A stretch of DNA of 64,000 nt from Candidatus Accumulibacter regalis. GTDB taxonomy: Bacteria > Pseudomonadota > Gammaproteobacteria > Burkholderiales > Rhodocyclaceae. The stretch is taken from NCBI GenBank assembly GCA_000585075.1, contig JEMY01000004.1, forward strand, positions 124,001-188,000, read 5' to 3'. A program made the position numbers and the translations under genes. Under the pieces are notes generated by a model, which did not search any database, was not told where the DNA came from, and saw only the letters and a program-made list of their open reading frames with translations. Position 1 is the stretch's first letter, and each line of letters begins with the position of its first letter. Positions 35,461-44,659 of this stretch are shown one piece after another.

Positions 35461-35723
35461 ATGCCGCCGTCGAAATCGCTTTCGTCATGATTGCCAGCGC
35501 ACTGGCGCTGAACGTCTACCGCCTGCTCGTCGGCCCGGACACGACCGATCGCATCCTGGCTTTCGACACCCTGGGAATCAACAGCATCGCCCTGCTCGTA
35601 CTCTACGGAATCAGCACCAACAGCACCGCCTACTTCGAGGTCGCACTGCTGCTCGCGCTGCTTGGCTTCGTGGGCACCATCGCGCTGTGCAAGTTCCTCT
35701 TGCGTGGAGATATCAGCGAATGA
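35454..35723 (+). CDS. mnhF: Na+/H+ antiporter subunit F
   Basis: 89 residues with three membrane helices. RLLVGPDTTDRILAFDTLGI is the MnhF signature. It overlaps mnhG by four bases (ATGA), as is normal in this operon. Confidence 0.94.
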   Translation: MLNAAVEIAFVMIASALALNVYRLLVGPDTTDRILAFDTLGINSIALLVLYGISTNSTAYFEVALLLALLGFVGTIALCKFLLRGDISE

Positions 35724-36073
35724 GCGCGGCCACCGAAGCCATCATCGCCGCGCTGATCATTGTCGGCGCGCTGTTCGCGCTGCTCGGCTCCGTCGGTCTC
35801 GCCCGTCTCCCGGACTTTCTCATGCGTCTGCACGGCCCGACCAAAGCCACGACCATGGGCGTCGGCGCAACCTTGCTCGCTTCGGCGATTTTCTTTTCGC
35901 TACAGGACAGCGAAGGAATCAGCCTGCACGAGCTGGCCCCCTTGTTCTTCCTCTTCATCACCGCGCCGGTGACGGCACACCTGCTGGCCAAAGCGGCGCT
36001 CCATCGGCAATCGAGCGGGCGCAATTCCGGGCAGCCAGCGCAGACAGGCGAGCAGGAGCCGGGGCCGCACTGA
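35720..36073 (+). CDS. mnhG: Na+/H+ antiporter subunit G
   Basis: 117 residues from the ATG at 35720. Three membrane helices, with LGSVGLARLPDFLMRLHGPT and KATTMGVGATLLASA as family marks. The last ~20 residues are hydrophilic and unconserved. It closes the mnh operon and converges on nhaR with 26 bases between. Confidence 0.94.
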   Translation: MSAATEAIIAALIIVGALFALLGSVGLARLPDFLMRLHGPTKATTMGVGATLLASAIFFSLQDSEGISLHELAPLFFLFITAPVTAHLLAKAALHRQSSGRNSGQPAQTGEQEPGPH

Positions 36074-36099
36074 GAGGAAACCCCGCCCGGGCCGACCTT

Positions 36100-37044
36100 T
36101 CAACCTCGCTGCGTATCCTGCTGCGACGTCGTGTTCGCCGGGCCTTGCGGCGGCGTGAACACTCCGCTGCGCGCGTTCTCGCTGACCGCCCGCGCTGCGG
36201 GATGGGTCAACCGCCGCTCGGCCGAAATGAGGAAAAATCGCTCGCGAAGCTCCTCCGTTTCGCCCAGCTTGACGACCTGGTAATGCGCCGTCACGTCCGG
36301 GACGCTGGCCGCTGGCGTCGGGAAGACCCCGGCACCGGCTTCGCCGAAAGCCTTCATCAAGGCGCTGTCGTCGAACTCGCCGACGATGCGCACACGCATC
36401 CCCTCGCGCTCCAGCCAGCGCGGCAGGGCGCCGTGAAGGGCACTATCACGCCCGGGCAGGAGCAAGGGCGCGCCATCCAGGCAGTCCGGGAAGTCGCCCG
36501 TCAGTCGCGCCGCCAACGCGGGCGCAGCCATGAAAGCGACGCCCGATTCGCCTAGCGGATGGCTGTAGCCCTTGATCTCCGTACCCGGCGGCATCGGGCG
36601 GGCGGCCAGCACCATGTCGAGACGATGGATCGCCAGATCCGCCAGCAGACGTTCCAGCCGGTCCTCCTGACAGATCAGGCGCACGGCCGTGGGAAGTCCC
36701 AGTACCGGCGCAAGCAGACGATGGGCGATGAATTTCGGCACGACGTCGGCGATGCCGACGCGGAAGGTGATGAACCGCTCCTCGGCGCCATTCTTCAGCA
36801 GGTCTTCCAGCTCGGCCCCGGTCTGGAAGATCTCCTCGGCGTAGGAGAGCGCAAGTTTTCCCGTTTCGGTGAGTTCCAGTCGGCGCCCGACGCGCCGGAA
36901 CAGCGCCACGCCGAGCCGTTCCTCGAACTGGGAAATTTGCCCGGAAAGCGTCTGCGGCGTCAGATGCAGGCGCTCCGCCGCGCGGGTGACACCACCCGAG
37001 CGGGCGACACTGACGAAGTAATGCAAATGCTTGTAGTTGAGCAT
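36100..37044 (-). CDS. nhaR: LysR-type transcription activator NhaR
   Basis: 314 residues from the ATG at 37044, which has GGAGGG just upstream; earlier starts lack one. The DNA-binding helix-turn-helix begins MLNYKHLHYFVSVARSGGVT and RAAERLHLTPQTLSGQISQF, the NhaR subgroup pattern. In enterobacteria NhaR senses Na+ and activates nhaA. Here it faces the mnh operon, so antiporter control is likely. Residues ~95-300 are the ligand-sensing domain. A T-N11-A inverted repeat lies upstream. Confidence 0.9.
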   Translation of the reverse strand: MLNYKHLHYFVSVARSGGVTRAAERLHLTPQTLSGQISQFEERLGVALFRRVGRRLELTETGKLALSYAEEIFQTGAELEDLLKNGAEERFITFRVGIADVVPKFIAHRLLAPVLGLPTAVRLICQEDRLERLLADLAIHRLDMVLAARPMPPGTEIKGYSHPLGESGVAFMAAPALAARLTGDFPDCLDGAPLLLPGRDSALHGALPRWLEREGMRVRIVGEFDDSALMKAFGEAGAGVFPTPAASVPDVTAHYQVVKLGETEELRERFFLISAERRLTHPAARAVSENARSGVFTPPQGPANTTSQQDTQRG

Positions 37045-37075
37045 GCCGCCCTCCATATGTTCGTATTTTTCGATC

Positions 37076-37090
37076 ATAACCCATAGTTAT
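37076..37090. promoter_or_regulatory. LysR-type operator candidate (T-N11-A) upstream of nhaR
   Basis: ATAAC-CCATA-GTTAT is a 5-bp perfect inverted repeat that fits the T-N11-A box of LysR regulators. It lies 32 bases upstream of the nhaR start in the gap shared with the HPF-like gene, consistent with NhaR autoregulation. Confidence 0.45.
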
Positions 37091-37096
37091 ATCTAT

Positions 37097-37125
37097 TTGT
37101 GTCGAACCTGCCCAATGCCCATAAT
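37097..37125 (+). promoter_or_regulatory. Sigma-70-like promoter of the HPF-like gene
   Basis: TTGTGT at 37097-37102 and CATAAT at 37120-37125 are 17 bases apart, 36 bases before the HPF-like start. The operator candidate lies just upstream, so NhaR could also affect this promoter. Confidence 0.5.
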
Positions 37126-37161
37126 CCAGCTGTCGTCGTCCCGTCCAGCCAGCGGAATGCC

Positions 37162-37542
37162 ATGAACCTGAAAATCCAAGCTCAAGACCTCCCTCTTACC
37201 GACGCGCTGCGCCAACACCTCGCCGCGCGCCTCGCCCACGCCCTGAACCATGGCCGGGACGTCTTCACGCGCATCGTCGTCCGCCTTTCCGAGGTCGATG
37301 GCCCGCGCGGCGGCAAGGACAGATGTTGCGGCATCGAAGTGCGCCTCAAGGGCGCTCCTGCCCTGATCGTCGAGGATATCCAGAGCGATCTTTACCTGGC
37401 CATCGACCGCGCCAGCGCACGCATCGGCCGTGCACTCGATCGCCACCTGGCGCGGCGACGCGATTTCCCCATGATCTCAGCCACTCGGCAACAACCGCTC
37501 ACCGAGGAAACGCCGTGCAGCGCCCTGCCTACCGACCGCTGA
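37162..37542 (+). CDS. Ribosome hibernation factor-like protein (HPF/RaiA family)
   Basis: 126 residues from the ATG at 37162. The start MNLKIQAQDLPLTDALRQHL, the strand EVRLKGAPALIVEDIQSDLY and LAIDRASARIGRALDRHLAR follow the HPF/RaiA fold that binds the 30S subunit and stops translation in stress. The middle (VVRLSEVDGPRGGKDRCCGI) carries an insertion and paired cysteines compared with E. coli HPF. It opens the group of stress genes that follows. Confidence 0.85.
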   Translation: MNLKIQAQDLPLTDALRQHLAARLAHALNHGRDVFTRIVVRLSEVDGPRGGKDRCCGIEVRLKGAPALIVEDIQSDLYLAIDRASARIGRALDRHLARRRDFPMISATRQQPLTEETPCSALPTDR

Positions 37543-37648
37543 CAGCCATCGTCATGGGCTCGGGTTCTGCTGCGGAGCGGCAGAAGGCCGCAACACGGGA
37601 CGCCGGCCAGGTCATGGCGCTGACCTGCGGCAAAACGGGGAACCTTTC

Positions 37649-38632
37649 TTGACCGCCAACATCGACAGTTTCGCCACCGGCCCGATGTGGGTCGGCTTCA
37701 TTGCCTTTGTGCTGGGCATGCTTGCACTCGACCTATTCGTCTTCGGTGGGCGCAAGGCGCACCGCGTCCCGGTCAGGGAGGCGCTGGCCTGGGTGATCGC
37801 CTGGGCCTGCCTGGCACTGGCCTTTGCCGGCCTGCTGTGGTGGTATCTGAATGGTACGCAGGGTGCCGAGGTGGCCCAGCGCAAGACCCTTGAATTCCTT
37901 GCCGGCTATCTGATCGAACAGTCGCTGTCGGTGGACAACATGTTCGTCTTCGTCATGATCTTCGGCGCCTTTGCGGTGCCACCGGAACTGCAGCGCCGCG
38001 TGCTGCTCTATGGCGTGCTCGGCGCCATAGTCATGCGCGCTGGCATGATCCTGGCCGGGGTCTGGCTGGTATCGGAGTTCGCCTGGGTGTTGTATGTCTT
38101 CGGCGGCTTCCTGGTGATCACCGGCATCAAGATGCTGGTTTTCACCGGCCACGAGCCCGATCTGGAGAAGAACCGACTGCTGCGCTGGCTGCGCGGGCAC
38201 CTGCGCATCACGCCGCGCTTCCACGGCGAATTCTTCTTCGTCCGCCAGAACGGCGTCCTGTGGGCGACACCGATGTTCCTCGTGCTACTACTGATCGAGG
38301 CCAGCGACGTTCTCTTCGCGGTTGACAGCATCCCGGCCATCTTCGCTGTGACCACCGATCCCTTCATCGTGTTTACCTCGAACATCTTCGCCATCATGGG
38401 ACTGCGTGCCCTGTACTTCCTGCTCGCCGACATGGCGGATCGATTCCATCTGCTCAAGTACGGCCTGGCCATCGTGCTGCTCTTCATTGGCGGAAAGCTC
38501 CTCGCCATGCCGTGGTTTCATATGCCGATCGCGTGGTCGCTGGCGATCGTCTCCGGCACCATTCTGGTGTCGGTCGTGGCCAGCCTGGCCCTGTCGAAGC
38601 CCAAAGCCCTCGCCACAGGAGAAGAAACATGA
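37649..38632 (+). CDS. alx: TerC/Alx family membrane protein
   Basis: 327 residues starting with TTG at 37649; the length before the first helix agrees with E. coli Alx. About nine membrane helices; YLIEQSLSVDNMFVFVMIFG and ASDVLFAVDSIPAIFAVTTD hold the conserved acidic residues that mark TerC proteins. Alx exports Mn2+ and is induced by alkaline pH in E. coli, where a yybP-ykoY RNA controls it; I could not find that RNA in the 106 bases upstream. Its stop overlaps the next gene. Confidence 0.9.
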   Translation: MTANIDSFATGPMWVGFIAFVLGMLALDLFVFGGRKAHRVPVREALAWVIAWACLALAFAGLLWWYLNGTQGAEVAQRKTLEFLAGYLIEQSLSVDNMFVFVMIFGAFAVPPELQRRVLLYGVLGAIVMRAGMILAGVWLVSEFAWVLYVFGGFLVITGIKMLVFTGHEPDLEKNRLLRWLRGHLRITPRFHGEFFFVRQNGVLWATPMFLVLLLIEASDVLFAVDSIPAIFAVTTDPFIVFTSNIFAIMGLRALYFLLADMADRFHLLKYGLAIVLLFIGGKLLAMPWFHMPIAWSLAIVSGTILVSVVASLALSKPKALATGEET

Positions 38633-39135
38633 GCCATTTGATCGATCTTCCCGCTCCCGCGAGTTGCCAGCGCGACAGCGATGGCCGTCTGGTCGGCCTG
38701 GTGTTCGACAGTTCGCCGCCGCTTCCGGCGCCGGCAACGAATCCCTGGCTGGTCGCCGTCGACGGTTCGGAACAGGCGTTGCGCGCCGTCGCCGCAGCCG
38801 CCCAGCGGGCCGGCGAGATGACCGCCTGTGCCTTGCATCTCGTCAATGTGCAACCCTGGCTCGGCAAGGAAGCGGCAGAAGAGGCGTTGGCGAGCCGGGC
38901 GTGGCTGGCGACCGGGTCGGCGCGCGCGCTGCTCGACGCGAAAGGCCAGCCGTGGCGACTGCACGTGGCGATGGGCGAGGCCGTCGATCAAATCATTGCC
39001 CTGGCCGGGCACGTCGGCTGTTCGGGAATCGTCATCGGCAGCCGCGGCCTGGGCGTAACCAAGAGCCTGCTGCTCGGTTCGGTGGCCCACACGCTCATGC
39101 ATCTGAGTCCGCACCCCGTGATGGTGGTGCGTTGA
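38629..39135 (+). CDS. Universal stress protein
   Basis: 168 residues from the ATG at 38629 (AGGAGAAG upstream), overlapping the Alx stop by four bases. One UspA domain with NPWLVAVDGSEQALRAVAAA and the ATP-binding loop GSRGLGVTKSLLLGSVAHTL. The first ~35 residues are an extra segment with no match. ATP binding is expected. Translational coupling suggests a role with the Alx-like transporter. Confidence 0.9.
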   Translation: MSHLIDLPAPASCQRDSDGRLVGLVFDSSPPLPAPATNPWLVAVDGSEQALRAVAAAAQRAGEMTACALHLVNVQPWLGKEAAEEALASRAWLATGSARALLDAKGQPWRLHVAMGEAVDQIIALAGHVGCSGIVIGSRGLGVTKSLLLGSVAHTLMHLSPHPVMVVR

Positions 39136-39337
39136 CGCTCGCCGCCCCACCAGCCTGGCCGCGATCTTCCTCGCGATTCCGGCGCTGTCGCCGGCCTTAC
39201 CCACCAGGGCGCGGCGCCCGCACGACGGCGTTTTCCGGAACGTCGCTGATCGGCAGCCGGCACGCGGTACAGGATGCCGCCGTCGTGGCGACCGCACTCG
39301 CACCCTGCCGGACTTTCCAACCCCACGGGCACCGCCA

Positions 39338-39913
39338 ATGAAACTGTTTTCATCACTCTATCGCCGGGCCATGATCTGGTCGCGGCATCCGCACGCCCCC
39401 TGGTATCTGGGTGGCATGAGTTTCGCCGAGTCCTCGTTCTTCCCGATCCCGCCGGACGTGATGCTCGCGCCGATGTGCCTCGCACAACCGCGGCAGGCCT
39501 GGCGTCTTGCCCTCCTGACCACGCTGGCCTCGGTGGCCGGCGGGCTCTTCGGCTACGCCATCGGCCACTTCGCCATCGACGCCGTACTGCCTTGGTTGCA
39601 GGACGGCCGTTACTGGCCAGCCTATCAGACGGCGGTCGCTTGGTTCGAACGCTGGGGCTTCTGGGCGGTGTTCATCGCCGGCTTCTCGCCGATTCCCTAC
39701 AAGGTGTTCACTATCGCCGCCGGCGCCCTGTCGCTGGCCCTGTTGCCTTTCGTCGCCGCTTCGCTGATCGGGCGCGGTGCGCGTTTTTTCCTCGTCGCCG
39801 GGCTGATGGCCTGGGGCGGTGAGCGCATGGAGGCCGCCCTGCACCGCCATATGGACCGCCTGGGCTGGGCAACGGTGGCGCTGCTGGCGCTGGCCTATCT
39901 GGTGGTTCGCTGA
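39338..39913 (+). CDS. YqaA/DedA-type membrane protein
   Basis: 191 residues. It has the VTT (SNARE-associated) pattern: ESSFFPIPPDVMLAPMCLAQ, then GGLFGYAIGHFAIDAVLP and AGFSPIPYKVFTIAAGALSL, with four to five membrane helices. Members are probably lipid or ion transporters. It stands 202 bases after the stress protein; I see nothing in that gap, and it is followed closely by the sodium channel gene (7 bases). Confidence 0.88.
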   Translation: MKLFSSLYRRAMIWSRHPHAPWYLGGMSFAESSFFPIPPDVMLAPMCLAQPRQAWRLALLTTLASVAGGLFGYAIGHFAIDAVLPWLQDGRYWPAYQTAVAWFERWGFWAVFIAGFSPIPYKVFTIAAGALSLALLPFVAASLIGRGARFFLVAGLMAWGGERMEAALHRHMDRLGWATVALLALAYLVVR

Positions 39914-39920
39914 AACGACC

Positions 39921-40826
39921 ATGAGCACGAACCTCAATGACCCTCGGGCACGCGACTCACGCGAGCGCATACGCGCCTGGGTCGAGCGGCCGCGGGTGCA
40001 GAACTTCATCATCGCCCTGATCCTGCTCAATGCCGCCTTGCTGGGGCTGGAAACCTCGGCCAGCGCGATGGCGGCAGCCGGCGGGCTGATCGTCCTGCTG
40101 GACAGCACCATCCTGGGGGTGTTCGTCGTCGAAATCGCCTTGCGCCTTTACGCCCACCGCGCGGCCTTCTGGCGCGACCCGTGGAGCGTATTCGATTTCG
40201 CCGTGGTCACCATCGCGCTGGTCCCGGCGACCGGGCCGCTGGCCGTACTGCGGGCGCTGCGGGTGCTGCGGGTGTTGCGCCTTTTGACCATGGTGCCGTC
40301 GATGCGCCGCGTGGTCGGCGCCTTGCTGGCGGCGATTCCGGGCCTGGGCTCGATCGCCCTGGTGCTGCTCATCGTCTATTACGTGTTCGCGGTAATTGCC
40401 ACCAAGCTGTTCGCCGCGACCCACCCGGAATGGTTCGGCGACCTCGGCCGCTCGCTGTATACCCTGTTCCAGATCATGACCCTGGAGAGTTGGTCGATGG
40501 GCATCGCCCGCCCGGTGATGGAGAACTTCCCCTACGCCTGGGCTTTCTTCGTCACCTTCATCCTGGTGGCCACCTTCACCATGCTCAACCTGTTCATCGC
40601 TATCATCGTCAACGCCATGCAAAGCTACACCGACGCCGAGCAGCACGACACGCGACTGGCCGTGAAAGCGGCCCGCGAGCACATCGAGGCCGACCTGCAC
40701 GCCGAGATGCGCAGCCTGCGCGATGAAATCCGCGCCCTCCAATCCATGCTCTCGGTCGGCGCAACCGCTCCGTCCGGCTTTCTCCAAACCCCGTCGTCAG
40801 ACCCCACCGCAAAGGAGAACCCATGA
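39921..40826 (+). CDS. Voltage-gated sodium channel, NaChBac family
   Basis: 301 residues from the ATG at 39921; longer frames overlap the previous gene. It has six membrane helices. S4 carries regularly spaced arginines ([20 protein letters not shown]; Arg111, 114, 117, 120). The pore has selectivity filter TLESWS at 187-192, almost the NaChBac TLESWA, so Na+ selectivity is expected. A C-terminal coiled coil ([20 protein letters not shown], then [11 protein letters not shown]) should hold the tetramer together. It starts 7 bases after the YqaA-like gene and overlaps htpX by four bases. Confidence 0.93.
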   Translation: MSTNLNDPRARDSRERIRAWVERPRVQNFIIALILLNAALLGLETSASAMAAAGGLIVLLDSTILGVFVVEIALRLYAHRAAFWRDPWSVFDFAVVTIALVPATGPLAVLRALRVLRVLRLLTMVPSMRRVVGALLAAIPGLGSIALVLLIVYYVFAVIATKLFAATHPEWFGDLGRSLYTLFQIMTLESWSMGIARPVMENFPYAWAFFVTFILVATFTMLNLFIAIIVNAMQSYTDAEQHDTRLAVKAAREHIEADLHAEMRSLRDEIRALQSMLSVGATAPSGFLQTPSSDPTAKENP

Positions 40827-41707
40827 AACGCGTCTTTCTCTTCCTCGCCACCAACATGGCCATCGTGCTGGTGTTGTCGGTCAGCATGCGCCTCCTGGGC
40901 GTCGAGCCCTATCTCAACGCCAATGGCCTGAATCTCACTTCGCTGCTGATCTTCGCTGCCGTCATGGGTTTCGGCGGTTCCTTCATCTCGCTCGCCATCT
41001 CCAAGTGGTCGGCGAAGCGGGCGATGGGGGTGCAGGTGATCGAAACGCCGACCAACTCGACCGAATCGTGGCTGCTGGAAACGGTGCGCACGTACTCGGC
41101 CAAAGCCGGCATCAAGATGCCCGAGGTGGGCATTTTCGACACCCCCGAGGTCAACGCCTTCGCCACCGGCATGAGCAGGAACAGTTCCCTGGTCGCCGTT
41201 TCCAGCGGCCTCTTGCAGCAGATGTCGAAGCGAGAAGCCGAAGCCGTCATCGGTCATGAAATCGCCCACGTCGCCAACGGCGACATGGTCACGCTGGCGC
41301 TGATCCAGGGCGTGGTGAACACCTTCGTCATGTTCCTCTCGCGCGTCATCGGCCACCTGGTCGATCGCGTCGTGTTCAAGACCGAGCGCGGCCACGGGCC
41401 GGCCTTCTTCGTCACCATGATCGTCGCCGAACTGGTGCTCGGCGTTCTCGCTTCTATCATCGTCATGTGGTTCTCGCGCCAGCGCGAATTCCACGCCGAC
41501 CGGGGCGGCGCCGCGCTCGCCGGGCGGCAGCACATGATCGCCGCGCTGGAGCGGCTGAATTCGCTGCATCCCGCGCCCCTGCCGGAGAAAATGGCGGCCT
41601 TCGGCATCAGCGGCGGTGGCGGCGGCGGCATCAAGCGCCTCTTCATGACCCACCCGCCGCTGGCCGAACGCATCGCGGCGCTGCGCAGCAGTGCGGGGCA
41701 CGCATGA
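40823..41707 (+). CDS. htpX: Membrane zinc protease HtpX
   Basis: 294 residues. Two N-terminal membrane helices, zinc motif HEIAH in [19 protein letters not shown], and the third zinc ligand Glu in [12 protein letters not shown]. HtpX degrades misfolded membrane proteins and works beside FtsH. It is co-translated with the sodium channel (ATGA overlap), an unusual partner. Length is normal. The 150 bases after it hold no gene that I can support. Confidence 0.95.
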   Translation: MKRVFLFLATNMAIVLVLSVSMRLLGVEPYLNANGLNLTSLLIFAAVMGFGGSFISLAISKWSAKRAMGVQVIETPTNSTESWLLETVRTYSAKAGIKMPEVGIFDTPEVNAFATGMSRNSSLVAVSSGLLQQMSKREAEAVIGHEIAHVANGDMVTLALIQGVVNTFVMFLSRVIGHLVDRVVFKTERGHGPAFFVTMIVAELVLGVLASIIVMWFSRQREFHADRGGAALAGRQHMIAALERLNSLHPAPLPEKMAAFGISGGGGGGIKRLFMTHPPLAERIAALRSSAGHA

Positions 41708-41857
41708 AGCCACTCGTGAACACCGTACTTCCTTCGTTTCCGTTGTGCTTGTACCCTGGCGCCCGGAAGACAAATTTCCGGAGGAAACTCATCGCGTGAG
41801 TCGAGCTTGAAATCCGAAGCCTGTTGGGAATCCGACGCTTTTCGCTTGAGGTGACCT

Positions 41858-44566
41858 ATGTCCATACCGCGTGCAGCATCCGACAACTCTCCAGCCTGGC
41901 ACTCGCTGCCTGTCGCCGATGCCTTGCACAGGCTGGCGGTCGCTGCTGCCACGGGTCTCAGCCAGCAAGGCGCCGCCGAGCGTCTCGAACAACATGGGCG
42001 CAACCGTCTGCCACCGCCCAAGCGGCGCGGGCCCTGCCTGCGCTTTGCTCTGCAGTTCCACAACCCTTTGATCTATGTGCTGCTGGCTGCCGGCACCGTC
42101 ACCTTCGCACTCGGAGACTATATCGACGCCGGAGTAATCGTCGGCGTGGTGCTGATCAACGCCGTTATCGGTTTCGTTCAGGAAGGCAAGGCGGAGAAAG
42201 CGCTGGAAGCGGTGAGCGCGATGCTGGCCAGTCGCGCCACCGTCCTGCGCGAGGGCGAGCGGCACGAAATCGACGCCTCGCTGCTGGTTCCCGGGGATAT
42301 CGTCTTTCTCGAATCGGGGGCACGCGTTCCGGCCGACCTGCGCCTGCTGCGGGTGAAGAACCTGCGTGTCAATGAGGCGGCCTTGACCGGTGAATCGGTA
42401 CCCGCGGAGAAGCGCACGCAAGCGGTGACAGCCGACGCCGCGATCGGTGATCGCCTGTGCCTGGCGTTTTCCGGAACCGTGGTCAGTTTTGGCCAGGGAC
42501 AGGGCCTTGTCGTCGGCACCGGACAGGCGACCGAGATCGGACGCATCGGGCTCCTCGTCGGGGCTACGCGCACCCTGGCGACGCCGCTCACCCGCCGGCT
42601 CGATCAGTTCGCCCGCCAGATCACCTTGTTCATCCTGGTCGTCGGACTGCTCACTTTCCTGTACGGCCATCTGGTCCAGGACATGCCCGTGCTGGAGATC
42701 TTTCTCGCCGTCGTCGGTCTGGCGGTGGCGGCGATCCCCGAAGGTCTGCCGGCGATCGTCACCATCGTCCTGGCCATCGGCACCCGCGTCATGGCCCGCC
42801 AGCACGCCATCGTCCGGCGCCTGCCGGCGGTCGAGACCCTCGGTTCGGTCACCGTCATCTGCTCGGACAAGACCGGCACGCTGACCAGGAACGAGATGAC
42901 CGCCGTGTGCGTCATGCTGCCCGCACATTCCCTGGAAGTGAGCGGCGCCGGCTACGCGCCCGAGGGAGGTTTCAGCCGCGACGGCGCGACCGTAGACGCG
43001 CAGCGCGACGAGGCCCTGCAGGAACTGGCCCGCTGCGCCTTGTTGTGCAACGACGCCCAACTCAAGCGCAGCGCCGATAGCGGCTGGCAACTCGTTGGCG
43101 ACCCCACCGAAGGCGCATTGCTGACGCTCGCGCGCAAGGCCGGGCTAGACCCCGCCCAGCTCGCTAAAACGCACCCTCGGGTCGACGAGATCCCGTTCGA
43201 GTCGGAACATCGCTTCATGGCCACGCTGCACCATGACCACACCGGACACACCGCCGTGTTGCTCAAGGGCGCACCGGAGCGGGTGCTCGACCTGTGCACC
43301 GATGATGGCAGCGGTCAGCCGCTTGACCGTGACGCCTGGCAAACGCGCATGCATCGTGCGGCCGGTGCGGGACAGCGAGTGCTCGCGCTGGCGCGCCGCC
43401 AAATGCCGGCCGACACGACGGCGCTGGCGATGGACGACATCGCTCCGCGCTTCACCTTGCTCGGACTGATCGGCCTGATCGACCCCCCGCGCGAGGAAGC
43501 GATCGCCGCCGTCGCCGAATGCCAGCGCGCCGGCCTGCGCGTCAAGATGATTACCGGTGACCACGCGGTCACCGCAGCGGCCATCGGCCGGCAACTGGGG
43601 TTGAATGCGGATCATGCCCTGACCGGTGACATGATCGGCGCGCTCGACGACGAGGCGCTGCGGCGCCACGCCCTCGACACCGACGTCTTTGCCCGTGCCA
43701 GCCCGGAGCACAAGCTGCGCCTGGTAGGCGCGCTGCAGGCCCAGGGCGAACTGGTGGCAATGACTGGTGACGGGGTCAACGACGCACCGGCGCTGAAAGC
43801 CGCCGACATCGGCGTGGCGATGGGCTTCAAGGGGACCGATGCCGCCCGCGAAGCGGCCGACCTGGTACTCACCGACGACAATTTCGCGACCATCGCGCGC
43901 GCCGTGCGCGAAGGCCGCGTGGTCTTCGACAACGTCAAGAAATCGCTGTTGTTCATCCTGCCGACCAACGGCGGCGAAGCCGGCGTGATCCTGCTGGCAG
44001 TCTTTCTCGGGCTGGCGCTGCCGGTCACCGCCGGCCAGATTCTGTGGGTGAACATGATCACCGCGGTCACCCTGGCGCTGGCCCTGGCCTTCGAACCAGC
44101 CGAGCCTGGCGTCATGCTCCGGCCACCGCGACGCCCCGGCGAGCCGCTGATTACCGGCGTCCTGGCGGCGCGCATCGCCTACGTGAGCGTGCTGATGATC
44201 GCGGTCACCTTCACCGTCTTCGAATGGGAACTGGCACGCGGCAGCAGCGTCGAGGTGGCGCGTACGGCGGCAGTGAACATGCTGGTCATCGGCGAGTTGG
44301 TGTACCTTTTCAACGTCCGCCACTTTACCGCCCCGGCTCTCAACCGCGAGATCCTCACCGGCAATCCGGTTGCCCTCTGGGTCAGCGTAATCCTGATCGT
44401 TTTCCAGCTGCTGTTCACCTACGCCCCGCCTCTGCAACAGGTGTTCCACACCGCTGCGCTGGATGTGCTGTCCTGGCTGGTCATCGTCGCTCTCGGCGCA
44501 GGCAAGTTCCTCGCCGTCGAAGCGGAGAAAGCGGTGTTGCGGCGCTTGCAGGTGCGCAGCATGTGA
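41858..44566 (+). CDS. P-type cation-transporting ATPase (P2 type)
   Basis: 902 residues, ten membrane helices. All catalytic parts are intact: TGES in the actuator, phosphorylated Asp337 in SDKTGTLTRNEM, KGAPERVL in the nucleotide domain and GDGVNDAPALKAADIGVAMG. M4 has PEGLPA and M5 has the Asn/Glu pair (TNGGEAG) of P2A calcium pumps, but the M6 Asp of SERCA is replaced (NMITAVTL; Ala736). So the ion is uncertain: Ca2+, Mg2+, Na+ or K+ are possible. The ATG has GAGGTGA upstream. Confidence 0.9.
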   Translation: MSIPRAASDNSPAWHSLPVADALHRLAVAAATGLSQQGAAERLEQHGRNRLPPPKRRGPCLRFALQFHNPLIYVLLAAGTVTFALGDYIDAGVIVGVVLINAVIGFVQEGKAEKALEAVSAMLASRATVLREGERHEIDASLLVPGDIVFLESGARVPADLRLLRVKNLRVNEAALTGESVPAEKRTQAVTADAAIGDRLCLAFSGTVVSFGQGQGLVVGTGQATEIGRIGLLVGATRTLATPLTRRLDQFARQITLFILVVGLLTFLYGHLVQDMPVLEIFLAVVGLAVAAIPEGLPAIVTIVLAIGTRVMARQHAIVRRLPAVETLGSVTVICSDKTGTLTRNEMTAVCVMLPAHSLEVSGAGYAPEGGFSRDGATVDAQRDEALQELARCALLCNDAQLKRSADSGWQLVGDPTEGALLTLARKAGLDPAQLAKTHPRVDEIPFESEHRFMATLHHDHTGHTAVLLKGAPERVLDLCTDDGSGQPLDRDAWQTRMHRAAGAGQRVLALARRQMPADTTALAMDDIAPRFTLLGLIGLIDPPREEAIAAVAECQRAGLRVKMITGDHAVTAAAIGRQLGLNADHALTGDMIGALDDEALRRHALDTDVFARASPEHKLRLVGALQAQGELVAMTGDGVNDAPALKAADIGVAMGFKGTDAAREAADLVLTDDNFATIARAVREGRVVFDNVKKSLLFILPTNGGEAGVILLAVFLGLALPVTAGQILWVNMITAVTLALALAFEPAEPGVMLRPPRRPGEPLITGVLAARIAYVSVLMIAVTFTVFEWELARGSSVEVARTAAVNMLVIGELVYLFNVRHFTAPALNREILTGNPVALWVSVILIVFQLLFTYAPPLQQVFHTAALDVLSWLVIVALGAGKFLAVEAEKAVLRRLQVRSM

Positions 44567-44659
44567 ACGGACCCCAAACCATGAGCGCTCACTGACCCAG
44601 GCGCTCTATTGCGCCGACGCCAGCACTGCCAAGTTTATCGGCACAAAGGAGAATGCACC

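Noticed and set aside
37543-37648. Manganese (yybP-ykoY) riboswitch before the Alx-like gene
   Set aside because: Looked for because E. coli alx has one, but the conserved GGGGAGTAG-like core and paired loops were not found in these 106 bases.
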